From positions 10,575,001 to 10,639,000 of the forward strand of contig NC_084725.1 in NCBI RefSeq assembly GCF_033807575.1: a stretch of DNA of 64,000 nt, written 5' to 3'. A program made the translations under genes and the position numbers. Shown one piece after another: positions 1 to 10,882 of this stretch; within the stretch, counting starts at the first letter, position 1, and the number at the start of each line of letters is the position of its first letter. The notes beneath the pieces were generated by a model. It made no database searches. It saw only the letters and a list, made by a program, of their open reading frames with translations, and was not told the origin of the DNA. The DNA is from Cydia pomonella. Its lineage: Eukaryota; Arthropoda; Insecta; Lepidoptera; Tortricidae.

Positions 1-59
1 AAATGACCTAAGTTCTTGTATAGGAAATATTATGTCAATGTTAAAATATGTCTGTGAGA

Positions 60-178
60 GATGACATGAAACGAGCGCGAGTGAATGATGAGATGACGGG
101 TGACAGAAAGATATGGAAGAAAAAGACATGCTGCGCCGACCCCAAATGAATGGGATAAGGGCAAGCGAATGATGATGT
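60..178 (+). mobile_element. RTE-type LINE 3' end fragment
   Basis: One frame reads DRKIWKKKTCCADPK followed by a stop and then a GAT-rich tail, which is the usual end of an RTE-clade LINE ORF. A second copy with the same CCADP ending lies at 53,905-54,085. Only about 120 bp remain, so this is a 5'-truncated dead copy. Confidence 0.65.
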
Positions 179-325
179 TAAAATATGTCTTCATTTTTTA
201 GCAAAAGATAGGGTATGGCGACAGATCATTTTCAAAAGTCTCGAAACATTTTCACAGAGCCTTTTTGATTAGACTAGCAGCTTTCCAAGCGAAAAATTAG
301 TCACGTATACATTTTCTGGTCAGTA

Positions 326-510
326 CCCCTAGTGTAACTAAATTCGATTTTGAAACTTGACGTACGCGTTTGCGTTTAGTCTCATTTTGTATTGGATTTA
401 GGAAGAGCGCGCCAAGCGGGACGTTTTGGAACCTCAAAATCCTATACAAAATGAGACTTAACGCAAACGCGTTCGTCACGTTATGATGTCGATCAAAGTT
501 ACACTAGGGG
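326..510. mobile_element. Palindromic TA-flanked MITE, CCCCTAGTGTAA family
   Basis: The two ends are inverted copies of CCCCTAGTGTAA, each flanked by TA, and the interior is almost a full palindrome around a block rich in CG dinucleotides. TA duplication fits the Tc1/mariner superfamily. Related copies lie at 10,369-10,548, 24,271-24,376 (one end only) and 37,980-38,164. There is no coding capacity. Confidence 0.8.
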
Positions 511-609
511 TACAGTCCAGATATATTTCCATCGCGTGAGGTAAACGAGTCAATGGTCAAACCAACATAATGTACTTAGTAGAAATAAGTAGGTACCTAT
601 ATATAGTTT

Positions 610-699
610 GTGTCATTCACGATGGCGCGCAGATTTGTTAAATTTAACCTTTAATAACATAAGAATTTGAGTCAACGCACGCGCCTTCTTGAATGACAC
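610..699. mobile_element. Short palindromic MITE
   Basis: The ends TGTCATTCACGATGGCGCGC and the inverse form around GCGCGCCTTCTTGAATGACA pair with a few mismatches across a short AT-rich loop. No target duplication was identified. It is non-coding. Confidence 0.6.
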
Positions 700-723
700 G
701 ATCTAATTACCATAAACATCCAT

Positions 724-835
724 CCATACTATGTACAATATTATAAATTCGAACTCTGTTTGTCTGGTTACCTCTTCACGATTAAATCGCTGAACCGATT
801 TAGATGAAATTTGGTAATGTAGGTAGATAGTTTGA
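724..835 (+). mobile_element. Helitron-like fragment
   Basis: This contains the block of the form CGCTGAACCGATTTAGATGAAATTTGGTA (partly degenerate) that marks a common lepidopteran repeat I take to be a non-autonomous Helitron. Copies of the same block are at 4,096-4,225 and 47,492-47,690. Neither end is recognisable here. Confidence 0.45.
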
Positions 836-984
836 GACCCGGGAAAGGACATAGGATAATCATCATCATTCAGTTTTCTTTAGTAGCGATTTTTGTCAAT
901 ACACTATTTGTATTTTTTCAAAATGGCGGAGCTATTCTCTCGAGATCTTTGGTAGAGTTGTTTAGTAGTAGTTTGGTATCTCGA

Positions 985-1170
985 TACTCTACTCATAGTG
1001 TGGTGTTCCAGCCGGTGAGTGAGGTTGCCAGAGCTCAATGAGGGTGCGGGGTTTTAGGGTCGGCAACGCGCATGTAATTCCTCTGGGGTTGCAGGCGTCC
1101 ATAATCTACGGAGACTGCTTACCATCAGGCAGGCCGTATGCTTGTTTGCCACCGACGTAGTATAAAAAAA
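985..1170 (+). mobile_element. LINE 3' end fragment (CR1/Jockey group)
   Basis: This is the common 3' untranslated block reading GTTGCAGGCGTCCAT, then GACTGCTTACCATCAGGC, then a TATAAAAAAA tail. Copies on either strand occur at 3,895-4,095, 8,905-9,012, 14,354-14,505, 25,740-25,830 and 53,652-53,745. It is 5'-truncated with no useful ORF. Confidence 0.65.
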
Positions 1171-1197
1171 TACGTATAGAAAACATCCATAACACAG

Positions 1198-1300
1198 GAA
1201 CAAATATTTGTGATGAACACTCAATACCAGGATTTGAACCCGGGACCTTTTGCTTCATAGGCAGGGTCACTACCGACAGGCCTAGGAGGCCGGCAAATAT
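1198..1300 (-). mobile_element. tRNA-derived SINE remnant
   Basis: Read on the minus strand it has an A-box-like segment in GGCCTGTCGGTAGTGACC and a B-box GGTCCCGGGTTCAAATCC, the two pol III promoter elements inherited from a tRNA. The same family recurs at 5,755, 15,278, 24,598, 31,905, 37,171, 39,940 and 40,558. Confidence 0.65.
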
Positions 1301-1489
1301 TGGTTTTCCAGAAGCGATTGATTGGCATACATCTGGAATGTAAGGTCAGTGTGGGCTTTGTGAAGGTATCCATGCAAAAATTTCCCATTTTTCGCCGCCT
1401 TTGATCAAAGTCGAATCGTATAGCTATCTACTTGACGCACTGATCACTCGTGTTAGATGGAGCATTTAATGATGGACTCAGCTCACACG

Positions 1490-1582
1490 TCTGTTATATA
1501 TAAAATCGTATGACGGGGAAATCATGATAGTGTTGATAGTATTTTATTATGTTGTCCCTTTCGTATATCATTTTATAACAGC
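1490..1582. mobile_element. Short hairpin MITE (CTGTTATA family)
   Basis: CTGTTATATATAAAATCGTA at the left pairs imperfectly with the TATCATTTTATAACAG end at the right. A related copy lies at 11,923-12,015. It is non-coding. Confidence 0.55.
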
Positions 1583-1930
1583 CAGTGTTCCCACACTTTC
1601 CACCCCTAACCTTCTTCCCACCATAAGACGACTTGCGCTTACGACATTCGGCGTACAAATACTATAATTAGTATTACTCGTAGTAGTAAAGGACGCAACG
1701 GTGCTTTAAAATGGCATAAAATTCAAATGACTGAGTGAGTGTTTCGGGCTTAGTGACTACAATCAAAGTACATTCCGGTAGAGAAAGTAATGCCGCAAAT
1801 TCCTTGATAAATCTGCCGACGGTATCGCATAGTTGTCGACATTGAAGCGTTCCAATAATTTTACTCGATTTGATGGGTAACATGGACATCCTGCGATGCG
1901 AAATAGGAAATTTAACCTCAAAACATAGGT

Positions 1931-1980
1931 ATGTTTTTTTTTTATAGTACGCCGGTGGCAAACAAGCAATGGCAATGTAT
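1931..1980 (-). mobile_element. LINE 3' tail scrap
   Basis: A T-run followed by ATAGTACGCCGGTGGCAAAC is the inverse of the 3' end of the LINE family at 985-1,170. Only the last 50 bp survive. Confidence 0.45.
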
Positions 1981-2140
1981 CTCTTTGGTCGCTACTAACT
2001 TTTGCGTTTGTACACACTCCACGTACAGAATATTGGTAGAGTAGAAGGAGCGAAGCTCTTTCTTTTTGACTGTGAGCGAAATACTTTTACAAATACGAGA
2101 GTTATTCCTATAATTAGACAAGCTTCAATCCTGATTGTCA

Positions 2141-2757
2141 TTTTTTTTTTTTTTTTTAATGGTAGAGGAGGCAAACGAGCAGACGGATCACCTGATGGTA
2201 AGCGATTACCGCCGCCCATGGACACCTGCAACACCAGAGGGGTTGTAAGTGCGTTGCCGGCCTTTAAGATGGGAGTACGCTCTTTTCTTGAAGGTTTGAA
2301 GGTCGTATCGGTCCGGAAATACCGCAGGCGACAGTTCATTCCACAGTTTAGCTGTGCGAGGCAGAAAGTTCCTGGAAAAACGCACAGTTGAGGACTGCCA
2401 ACCATCTAAGTGGTGAGGATGGAAATGTTGTCGCGTAGGGCGATGGCGAAAAGAAGCGGCAGGGATTAATCCGAACAATTCCTCGGAGCACTCCCCGTTG
2501 TACATGCGATAGAAAATGCAGAGCGAGGCCACATCTCTACGCAGCGCCAAGGAGTCAAGCCGATCCGAAATGCACTGGCAGTCGACAATTCGAGTCGCTC
2601 TTCGTTGGATGCGGTCCAGAGGAAGAAGCTGGTACTGGGGTGCCCCTACCCATAGATGAGAACAGTATTCCATGTGCGGGCGCACCTGCGCCTTATAAAG
2701 CTCATTTAGATTTAAGAGCATGTAAGATGTATAATCTGTTGGTAATCCTAAATCCAC
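2141..2757 (-). pseudogene. 5'-truncated LINE with reverse-transcriptase ORF C-terminus
   Basis: A 183-residue minus-strand frame matches the C-terminal end of a CR1/Jockey-group LINE polymerase. Recognisable motifs in order are YKAQVRPHMEYCSHLW, LLPLDRIQRRATRIV, LALRRDVASLCIFYR and RNFLPRTAKLWNELSPAVFP, followed by a KKRAY-HLKGRQR ending. The reverse-transcriptase palm itself is missing. The T-run at 2,141-2,158 is the poly(A) tail read from the other strand. Other truncated copies of this family are at 3,348-3,840 and 17,638-17,815. It cannot move by itself. Confidence 0.8.
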
Positions 2758-3347
2758 GAACTAGCAAGCAAGCAAGATGGACAGATGACCTTATTAAGGT
2801 CGCCGGAAGACGCTGGATGTGGGTCGCTTCGAACCGGTACATGCGGAGGTCCTAGGGGGAGGCCTGTGTTTAGTGCACGTCTTATGGCTGAGTTGATGAT
2901 GATGAATCCTAAACCAAGAAAATAAAAATTATAATCAGAAATCAAAAATCATTGCGTTTATTCGTGATAAACTATTACTTACAAATAATAATAAAATAAA
3001 TGACGGCCTTCTCCACATTGATCTTAATGTGTGGTAAACATGAGTCTTCGCAATGAAGAGTCTACGTGAGGTAATCCCTGAATTGACACTAAAAAATTCC
3101 CTCTGTCCGTCGCCATACAAAATGCACGTACAGTCGAATTCGTAACTATGTTGCCTATCTATTCCGGACAGTCGGATTCACTTAATTGTTTCCGAATCGG
3201 ATGAATTTACTGATTGCCTTTGCTCTTTGTAGTGCTTTGTTTTGAACTTTTATTAACATTACTTAACTAAGGGATCAAAAGAGATATGTTGATTACTTCG
3301 TTGTAATGAACTTTGTGAAATGACACGTATATATGTCAAGAGCGAAG
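2758..3347. other. No feature recognised
   Basis: AT-rich sequence with short ORFs only. I see no repeat family, splice signal or RNA gene that I could defend. Confidence 0.4.
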
Positions 3348-3840
3348 TTTTTTTATGATACAGTAGGCAAACGAGCGCTGAGCGATGAGTAGGAAAAAGC
3401 GCTGGTGGCCTAGCGGTAAGAGCGTGCGACTTGCAATCCGGAGGTCGCGGGTTCAAACCCCGGCTCGTACCAATGAGTTTTTCGGAACTTATGTACGAAA
3501 TGTTATTTGATATTTACCAGTCGCTTTTCGGTGAAGGAAAACATCGTGAGGAAACCGGACTAATCCCAACAAGGCCTAGTTTTACCCTCTGGTTTGGAAG
3601 GTCAGATGGCAGTCGCTTTCGTAAAAACTAGTGCCTACGCCAAATCTTGGGATTAGTTGTCAAAGCGGACCCCAGGCTCCCTTGAGCCGTGGCAATATGC
3701 CGGGAAAACGCTAGGAAGAAAAACAGTAGGCAAACGAGCAGACGGATCACCTGATGGTAAGCGATTACTGCCGCCCATGGACACCTGCAACACCTGGGAG
3801 TACGCTCTTTTCTTGCAGGTTTGAAGTTTATGTTTGAAGT
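3348..3840 (-). mobile_element. LINE 3' end split by a SINE
   Basis: The segments 3,348-3,376 and 3,740-3,840 together form the 3' untranslated end of the LINE seen at 2,141-2,757 (GCAAACGAGCAGACGGATCA and so on). Relative to that copy it lacks about 35 bp between CAACAC and GGGAGTACGC. The middle is a SINE insertion. Confidence 0.65.
3377..3722 (+). mobile_element. tRNA-derived SINE with 17-bp target duplication
   Basis: The head is tRNA-like (A box TGGCCTAGCGGTAAGAGCG, B box GGTCGCGGGTTCAAACCCC). It is followed by a unique body and a 3' end GCCGGGAAAACGCTAGGAAG. The 17-bp string ACAGTAGGCAAACGAGC sits at 3,360-3,376 and again at 3,723-3,739, so the insertion is exactly delimited. It landed in a LINE 3' end. 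A body fragment of the same SINE is at 6,883-7,042, and a scrap in inverse orientation is near 56,870. Confidence 0.85.
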
Positions 3841-3894
3841 TCTTTCACCTTAGAAATTAGAGCCTTTTAGATTAGATTTTCTGCGCGTACATTC

Positions 3895-4095
3895 TCGCTA
3901 TATTGTTAAAGTCGGCTGTGGAATGAGCTCCCTGCCGAGGTTTTCCCGAGGGGCTACAGTATGGGGTTTTTCAAAAAACGAGTGTACAGTTGTTTGAAGG
4001 GTCGGGGGTCTCCGGTGTTGCAGGCGTCCATGGCCTACGGTGACTGCTTACCATCAGGCGGGCTTGATTGCTACCGACGTGGTATTTAAAAAAAT
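3895..4095 (+). mobile_element. 5'-truncated LINE 3' end (CR1/Jockey group)
   Basis: The start reads in one frame as RLWNELPAEVFPRGYSMGFF followed by KKRVYSCLKGRGSPV, the end of the polymerase ORF. The shared 3' block with GTTGCAGGCGTCCATGGCC and GACTGCTTACCATCAGGCGG follows. The copy ends in an A-run. Confidence 0.7.
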
Positions 4096-4225
4096 CCCTA
4101 CTTATATAAAGTAACTCTTTCTGTCTGTTTGTTACCTCTTCACGCTTAAACCGCTGAACAGATTTAGATGAAATTTGGTATGGAAATAGTTAAAGATCCG
4201 TTATAGGACATTGGATAGTTTTTAT
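4096..4225 (+). mobile_element. Helitron-like fragment
   Basis: It shares the TTCACGCTTAAACCGCTGAA and GATTTAGATGAAATTTGGTA blocks with 724-835 and 47,492-47,690, directly downstream of the LINE A-tail. The 3' end is not present. Confidence 0.45.
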
Positions 4226-5034
4226 CAATCATCATCATATTCAATCCACGCAGACCATCCTAATACTAAGGCACTTTAGTATTAGGAGTAGCATAGTGGT
4301 TTGAGGTTTTTCTTGCCAAAAATGTAAGTACACGAGAGTGAAATAGAAACCCGACAACCAAAGGCTTTTTATGAGCCGAGTTTACAATTTTAATATAGTC
4401 CGTAGACACAATGTTTTTGTCACAATTGCCTTTTGCTCGTAAAACCAGAGGAAAACTGTGAAAATACACGTCAAAATGTGGATAAGAGGAGAAAAGGTGA
4501 TATGGGACGCAGATGAACGTAAAACATGTGTAAATTTCATATTTTCAGCCTAGTTTCTCATTGTGTTGATTTTCGATTACGTATGCGTAGATCTCGCGAT
4601 ATAACTAAGAGGGTAAAAAAATGCATGAAACATAGTATAACAGCTCCATCTGTAAAGTATAAACCTATCTGAGGACCATTGCTGGTTATCACCATTTCAC
4701 CACGCTGTCAATGCGTTGACACTCTGTCACCTGACCTTGACAATTCACCGTACATTGCTGGTCCAATAGTAAACAATAACGCTAAGTACCATCGTTACTA
4801 ACCAACCAGAAATGTACTGGAAATTGACAGAGTCAGGTGTCAAGTTGGTGAAATAGGCGCTTAGTTAAATCCTACACAATGCAATATTTAACACGGTCGA
4901 TCCATTTCAGAGTTATTTGGGAATATTAATTTGCATACAAAAACATTTACAATCAACATTTCACTCTAAATGCATATATATCGTCTTCGTTCCGTCAGAA
5001 GTGAAAAATGTATCAACCTTTATTTCAACTTGTA
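4226..5034. other. Mostly unrecognised; weak inverted repeat
   Basis: Between about 4,693 and 4,850 the blocks TTGACACTCTGTCACCTGAC and its partner TGACAGAGTCAGGTGTCAAG form an imperfect inverted repeat, perhaps an old MITE. The rest shows no gene. Confidence 0.35.
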
Positions 5035-5255
5035 CAGTCGGCATCAAAAGTAGCGGATGAAACAACGCGCCAAAAGTATCTGATATTCCGGATAACTTTT
5101 CCAAATACGGATAATTCTCTAATAATCACCTTCAAAACTCTATATTTTACAGTTCAAATTGTTCTACATATAGAACCATCAACTTTTGTTAAGCTGTTAC
5201 AGAATAGTGGATACTTTTGAAACCTTGTTTGATCCGCTATTTTTGATGCTGACTG
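5035..5255. mobile_element. TA-flanked MITE, CAGTCAGCATCAAAAGTAGC family
   Basis: The left end CAGTCGGCATCAAAAGTAGC and the inverted right end GCTATTTTTGATGCTGACTG are each bordered by TA, as in the Tc1/mariner superfamily. Family members are at 12,151-12,370, 18,967-19,101 and, more diverged inside, 40,221-40,343. It is non-coding. Confidence 0.8.
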
Positions 5256-5754
5256 TACTGCACCAATTCCCAGCACTCACCAAACAAAGCAACACACGTT
5301 CATTAACACAATCAAAAATTCCTTTAAAAACACGCTTGTAAAAATACGCCAAGTCAGTTAAAACTGAACGCCTCGCTTAATCACAATTGACAGAAGTCGA
5401 CACTTTGGCTCGTGAATTTCGAGTCGAGGACTCTCATTGAGCCTCGTAATTGCCTCTAGAGGTACGTTTCATCACAGAAAAATATGAAATGTTGGTAACA
5501 CAATTTTACGGACGTGAAATAGGGTAAACATTTGGAGAATATTTTTACAAGTCGTTTTATGTAGTGTTGAGAATACTAAAGACTCACTTGGTAACTCAAT
5601 TCGCTTCATTTTAAACTGATGAAAAATTGGAAATTCTTATTATAATATCTCAAATCTCGTATGCCATTTAGTTCAATTTTATTTAAAACATCGCTCAAGT
5701 TGCTTTTCTAGTTATTATTTAACCATTTTATCGTCGTGAATTAAACCTAGCCCC

Positions 5755-6012
5755 ACAGTAAGCAGCCTTGTGTTGTGGGTATAAATACTAGACGCAGATA
5801 TATTATGTTTATAATAGATATATAAAATAATATAAATACATACCTACATCAAAAACCTCCATAACCAAAACCAGAATCTGTGATAAACTCACAAATACAT
5901 GCCCTTCTCAGGATTTGACCCTAAGAGCTAGGGCTAGAAACTCATATTTAAGTGCCCATTCCAAATTGCAGATTTTTAGCACTAACGATCACTGAGCTAA
6001 GCCGCGCGGATT
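5755..6012 (-). mobile_element. Degenerate tRNA-derived SINE
   Basis: It starts with the inverse SINE tail (AGCCTTGTGTTGTGGGTA), passes the CTCACAAATACATGCCCTT block, and ends near an A-box-like TTAGCTCAGTGATCGTTAG on the minus strand. It looks like a fusion of the common SINE tail with a different tRNA-like head. Confidence 0.5.
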
Positions 6013-6882
6013 AACGGAACCCTATAAAAGCTGTGAAATATTTTAAATTCTAACTCCAACAACAAAATCTCAAAATACACTAATTTACTCGCAAACTCCA
6101 AGTGGGTAGAGTCGAGGCCAAGTCACATAAAACCGGCCAAGTTAATAATTAAACTGTTGAAAAGTTCAAAAGTAAATAAATTAAAGTTAAGTGGTTGCGC
6201 GAGTAGTTTATGAAACAAACTTTCTGTGATTATACTTGTCCAAAACGGGAATGAGTTTTGCTGAAGTGAAATCAAAAGTCTTTCGAGTTTTGCAAATGTC
6301 AATTTGATTTCATTTTGAAATTATCATCGAAATGACCAAGGTTTTCTCAAATATCTGAAGAAAGCTTCAATTATCAAGACTTTAAAGTGCATGTTCAGAT
6401 ATTTTTGAGCACCTGGTCTCTCAGAATTGATAACGACTGTATTTGTATTGACTATCTTAAACTTTATCTCACAGATCTTAAAGTTCAGTTTAGCATAGCG
6501 ATCAAAACGCGTTCCACCTTCTAAATCCACTTCGTGTATCAAATTTTCAGCGTTCGCAAGACTTTATTTCCCAAAAGGATTCATTTCGCGTTAAATAATC
6601 ATAATATCCAATGTTTGTAGAGTGGTATAATGGAATTTTCGCGTAGTTTTTGAGCTGAGTGTAAATATATTTGAACGAAATGTCGCTGGTTAAGGTGTTA
6701 TTCCGATCGCTCGTTTGCTTAAGCGCTTAAGAGCCAATAAACGATATCTAGATATGATTATCGTAATACGAGATATTTATAAATTTAATTTTTTCTTTAT
6801 TTATAAGGTGTGCTATATATTATATTGCTATAGAACTCCCCCGTAACATTTTCCGCTTAGTCGATAAAAACTTTCGCTTTTA
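6013..6882. other. No feature recognised
   Basis: AT-rich sequence without a credible ORF, RNA gene or repeat boundary. Confidence 0.4.
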
Positions 6883-7042
6883 AGAAGAAAAACATCGTGA
6901 GGAAACTACTAATCCCAATAAGGTCTAGTTTACCCACTGGTTTGGAAGGTCAAATGGCAGTCGTTTTCGTAATTACTAGTGCCTAAGTCAATTCTCCCAT
7001 GAGCTGTGGCAAAATGCCGGGACAACGCGAGGAAGAAGAAGC
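6883..7042 (+). mobile_element. SINE body fragment
   Basis: It matches the second half of the SINE at 3,377-3,722 (ACATCGTGAGGAAAC, TTTGGAAGGTCAAATGGCAG, GTGGCAAAATGCCGGGACAA) and ends in GAAGAAGAAG. The tRNA-like head is missing. Confidence 0.7.
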
Positions 7043-7265
7043 TTTATCGATTAAAACTTTCCACCCGATTTTCACACTATAAGACGTTTATTTTCGAAAA
7101 GTTCCTGATATATTTTTTGTATAAATTCCAGGAAGTTCTGTTATTGACTATGCTTATAAATGTAAATTTATTTTGTATTTATTTACTGTAAACGCTGTTT
7201 AACGTCCTAATATATAAAATAAATTAATAATACCTTTTATTAGTGGAGCTCTACAACATATGAGG

Positions 7266-7608
7266 CAAGGCTCGGAAACCGGTTAAATTTCCAAACCATT
7301 ATCATGTACTTGGCGCAAAACCTTTTAATTTCGGTTTCGCTCGAAAAACCGTTATTTTAAAACCGGTTTTATGAGAACAGCTCTTGTCTAATTAACCGGT
7401 TTAGAACAATAATAACCGGTTTCTTCCTCTGTCGGTGTCTATGTTTACGTGGCACACCACCAGGCCGACCGGCCGTCGCGTCAGTCGTCGAATAAACCGG
7501 TTTTTTTAGATTAAAGTTCTTAAAACGTTCGCGTTCTTATAAAAGTTCGGAGTAAAACCGAAATTAACCGGTAATTACCGGTATTTTAAAAACCGCTTCC
7601 GAGCCTTG
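7266..7608. mobile_element. hAT-type MITE with 8-bp target duplication
   Basis: The ends CAAGGCTCGGAA and TTCCGAGCCTTG are inverted copies. The flanks are ATATGAGG (7,258-7,265) and ATATAAGG (7,609-7,616), an 8-bp duplication with one mismatch. The interior is rich in repeated AACCGGTT motifs in both orientations. An 8-bp duplication is the hAT hallmark. Confidence 0.8.
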
Positions 7609-8161
7609 ATATAAGGTTTTGCGTTATCTGACAGTATATACCTATCTAACGAAACTGTTAAAACAGCAAAATTAAATACGATAGCTAATTAGTCATAAGC
7701 AAGGTTGTGAAAGTCAATATGGCGGTCGACGCGCAAGGAAAGAAATTCGCTCGTAACTTTTTTTACCAATAAATATATTTTTTAATAAATAAGGATTTAT
7801 TGATAATCCAGTAAATAATGGATATCAAAAACCCTCCTATAATATATTTTTAAACCTACAACAATGTTTTCTGTGTAATTGATCATAGCGTTAACAAAGG
7901 TCTCTGTTTTAACTCGGACATTTTGCTTTCGTATGTCCGTGAAATTTTGAACGATTTTCGTGAAATTTTGTGACCAGATTCTAGGATTAAATAGGTTTTT
8001 TTAGTTTATGGATTTTTTTATGCGTAATTTGGCATAAAGGACTTAAGCGCCAATAGCGTCTATGACGTTTAAGACTATTGTGAGTTCGCTGTGATAACAT
8101 ATCAACGAACTAAGTACATTTCAATTTTATAATTTCTAAGCTATAGTATACTCGTATCTAG

Positions 8162-8619
8162 CAGGGACTGCATAACCGAAAAATAACGATGCCTTTATAT
8201 AACGGTATGACGTCATAACGGTTTAATCCGAACCATTTAGGTAGCCGAATAAATTTATTTCGCTACCGAAATATAACCTTAACCGCTTAATAATAAATAC
8301 CTTAACCGCTTTCATAAAGGTACCCTATCAGCTTAGGCGTCGTTGCCAAACCGGCCGCGCCTTGCGCCAACTTGGTTCCTATACTTCCTATTGGATGAAG
8401 CTGTGTAAGTATAAGCCCGTAAGCCATTGTTGATCTTATTTAATACTATCAGTTTGGCTATTATAACGGTTGAGGTATATACCGGAAAAAATACCGGTAC
8501 CATTATTTTAAAACGGTAGCGATACCTTTATATCGGAACCGCGCGGCCTAACCGGTATAATGTATCGGTATCGTGATTTTATACCGCTGCCGTTATACCG
8601 TAACCAAAATCAGTCCCTG
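8162..8619. mobile_element. hAT-type MITE with 8-bp target duplication
   Basis: The ends CAGGGACTG and CAGTCCCTG are flanked by GTATCTAG (8,154-8,161) and ATATCTAG (8,620-8,627). The interior carries many short ACCGTTATA/TATAACGGT-like motifs in both orientations, echoing the 7,266 element, which is likely a relative. Confidence 0.8.
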
Positions 8620-8904
8620 ATATCTAGTCATATTTATCGCCACATAATACTTGGATATATCGTTAACTAATACGTATCACAAACCTTGTTTACTTTACAA
8701 CTAGTTTCATCCACATCAGGTTGTCCCGAATTCCCAATGTTTATTTAATAATTTTCGTCCGATTTGGCTCTCGGCAAGCGTCGTGAATGTTTGCATTGCA
8801 TGCCGACACTTCATGTGAACGCTGCATCGCGTTTTACTTCAGTTATTTTGTGGACCGCTTTTATGTTAATATTAGTATTTAATAGCTGAAAATTCCAGTG
8901 TATA

Positions 8905-9012
8905 ATTTATTTATATCACGTCGGTGGTAAACAAAGATACGGCCCGATGGTAAGCAGTAGTCACTATAGCCTATGGACGCCTGCAACTACGGGGTGTTAC
9001 ATGCGCATTTCA
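8905..9012 (-). mobile_element. LINE 3' end fragment
   Basis: This is the inverse of the 3' block at 985-1,170, with CGTCGGTGGTAAACAAAG, GATGGTAAGCAGTAGTC and GGACGCCTGCAACTAC. Confidence 0.6.
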
Positions 9013-9308
9013 ATAAAATGCCTATTGTACAACTTCGTAAAGATATACGTATTATATTATATATTATATCGTATAATCTATCAAAATAAAGTAAGTAAAT
9101 AAGTCGACGATGACAAAACATGTAGCTATTTTGTTTTTTTCTGCTTTCACATATCTCCCAATTACCTATCTCTTCCAGTTAACCTTTGAGCAATTGAGGA
9201 AGGATTGGTTCAGTTAGGTCACGATTGTATCAAAGTATTGTATGTCGCTAACGATATTTAGGTCGATATTTAACAGTCTCGCAAAATGTTTAATCATAAT
9301 ATGAACTA

Positions 9309-9568
9309 ACTAACTAACTGCTTTGGCTCAGCGATCCAAAAAGAATCTTGGCCTCCGAAACGAGAGAACGCCACCTGTCCCGATCCAGCGCGGTTTCCTG
9401 CCATGAATTGGCATTCAGCCGACGCAGGTCCGCCTCCACGACATCACACCAGCGGTACCTGGGGCGCCCGATCGGACGACGGCCGGTTGGTCGCCCCAAG
9501 TACGCTTCCTTGACTATCCTTCCCCATTCTGAGTAGGTGACCGAGCCAGCGAAGTCTGTGGGAATCAA
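9309..9568 (-). pseudogene. RTE-type LINE ORF C-terminus
   Basis: The minus strand encodes GRRPIGRPRYRWCDVVEADL, then a segment of the form NxWQETALDRDRWRSLVSEAK and FGS. These are hallmarks of the last residues of an RTE-like LINE polymerase. The 3' side shows repeated AGTT units (AACTAACTAACTAACT on the plus strand), the element's tail. It is severely 5'-truncated. Confidence 0.75.
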
Positions 9569-10048
9569 ACTCCGTAATCATAATATGTAGTCTGTTTATT
9601 TTTTTCTATTCTATAATGAGATTTTCTTACCCACCAAGAAATAATAATTGAAAACAAATATTTGCATCGACGTCTTTTCAATTAATATCAATATTCTAAT
9701 GCTCGTTAGAAAAACAACTATTAATATTAATTATATCCCGATTATTGCGCTTCCATAAATCAAATAAATCCTAAGTAAACGGAGTTTTTTATCCGACGAA
9801 GAATAAAGAATGATTGATTTGTTTTGACCAGATTAAAGTGAAATATTAAAATTGGGGTGAGCTTGGCTTTTTCACTTCATTACTGGTTTTTTGTATTCCA
9901 TATTTTGGACCGCCATTATGATCATTTTGTTTTTAATTAATACTTTCTTTCTATTGTATTCTTCTGTATTGTATTCATCGCGCATCGTAAACTTTCTGAA
10001 TATTGCCTGCCTTAACAAAAGTTGCCTGTCAATCAATACATATTAAAA
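9569..10048. other. No feature recognised
   Basis: AT-rich; no gene or repeat boundary seen. Confidence 0.4.
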
Positions 10049-10265
10049 ATAAAACCCGACAAATGCGAGTCGGACTCGCCCACCGAGGGTTCCGTACTTT
10101 TTAGTATTTGTTGTTATAGCGGCAACAGAAATACATCATCTGTAAAAATTTCAACTGTCTAGCTATCACGGTTCATGAGATACAGCCTGGTGACGGACGG
10201 ACGGACGGACAGCGGAGTCTTAGTAATAGGGTCCCGTTTTACCTTTTGGGTACGGAACCCTAAAA
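10049..10265. mobile_element. AGGGTTCCGTAC repeat (non-autonomous DNA element)
   Basis: An internal AGGGTTCCGTAC and a terminal GTACGGAACCCT are inverted around a conserved 150-bp body with GACGGACGGACGGAC repeats. A close copy is at 21,203-21,421. I recognise this as a widespread lepidopteran repeat but cannot assign a superfamily. Confidence 0.6.
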
Positions 10266-10368
10266 ACAGTTAGGGCGTGTCTAAAGGCGGACTACAAATT
10301 ATGAAAAATGCTTTCATTATAAGTAATCTACATACTTTGACACACTAGAGTTTTAAACGAAACTAGTA

Positions 10369-10548
10369 CCCCTAGTGTAAATTTATTCGATAGCGAAACG
10401 TGACGTACGCGTTTGCGTTAAGTCTCATTTTGTATGGGATTTAGAAACAGCGCGCCTAGTGGAACGTTTTGGAAACTCAAAATGCCATACAAAATGAGCA
10501 CGCAAACGCGTACGTCACGTTTCGCTATCGAATAAATTTACCGAGGGG
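10369..10548. mobile_element. Palindromic TA-flanked MITE, CCCCTAGTGTAA family
   Basis: Same family as 326-510, with TA at 10,367-10,368 and 10,549-10,550. The right end has drifted to ACCGAGGGG. Confidence 0.75.
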
Positions 10549-10882
10549 TACTCCTAGCTAACACATATTGTCAACGAAACTTGCTTTAGAACATTCAAAC
10601 CACGAATTAAACCAACATACAAAGCGTTACAAAACTACCATTTGTATGGGCAATTAAGGCTACGGTGCTTATCTCGGACCAAATTGCTTTCTTAGAGCTT
10701 CGCCTTAATGCCTCGTTTAGACTCTAATTACGCTACTTGACATGGAATTAGAATAATAGTTAATGGAATGGAATGGAAAACGGAAATGCATTGTTAAATT
10801 GAAGTTCACAAAATGGTTGGTAATAACTTGAGTTCTGATTGTGTTGGTTTTAAATAACTTAATGATATATCGTGGTTTGAAT

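Noticed and set aside
2002..2391. 129-residue plus-strand ORF
   Set aside because: Antisense shadow of the LINE fragment at 2,141-2,757; its Phe run is the LINE poly(A) tail.
3401..3473. tRNA gene (Ala-like anticodon TGC)
   Set aside because: The A and B boxes are good, but the ends do not form a proper acceptor stem. The segment continues into a SINE body with a 17-bp target duplication around the whole unit.
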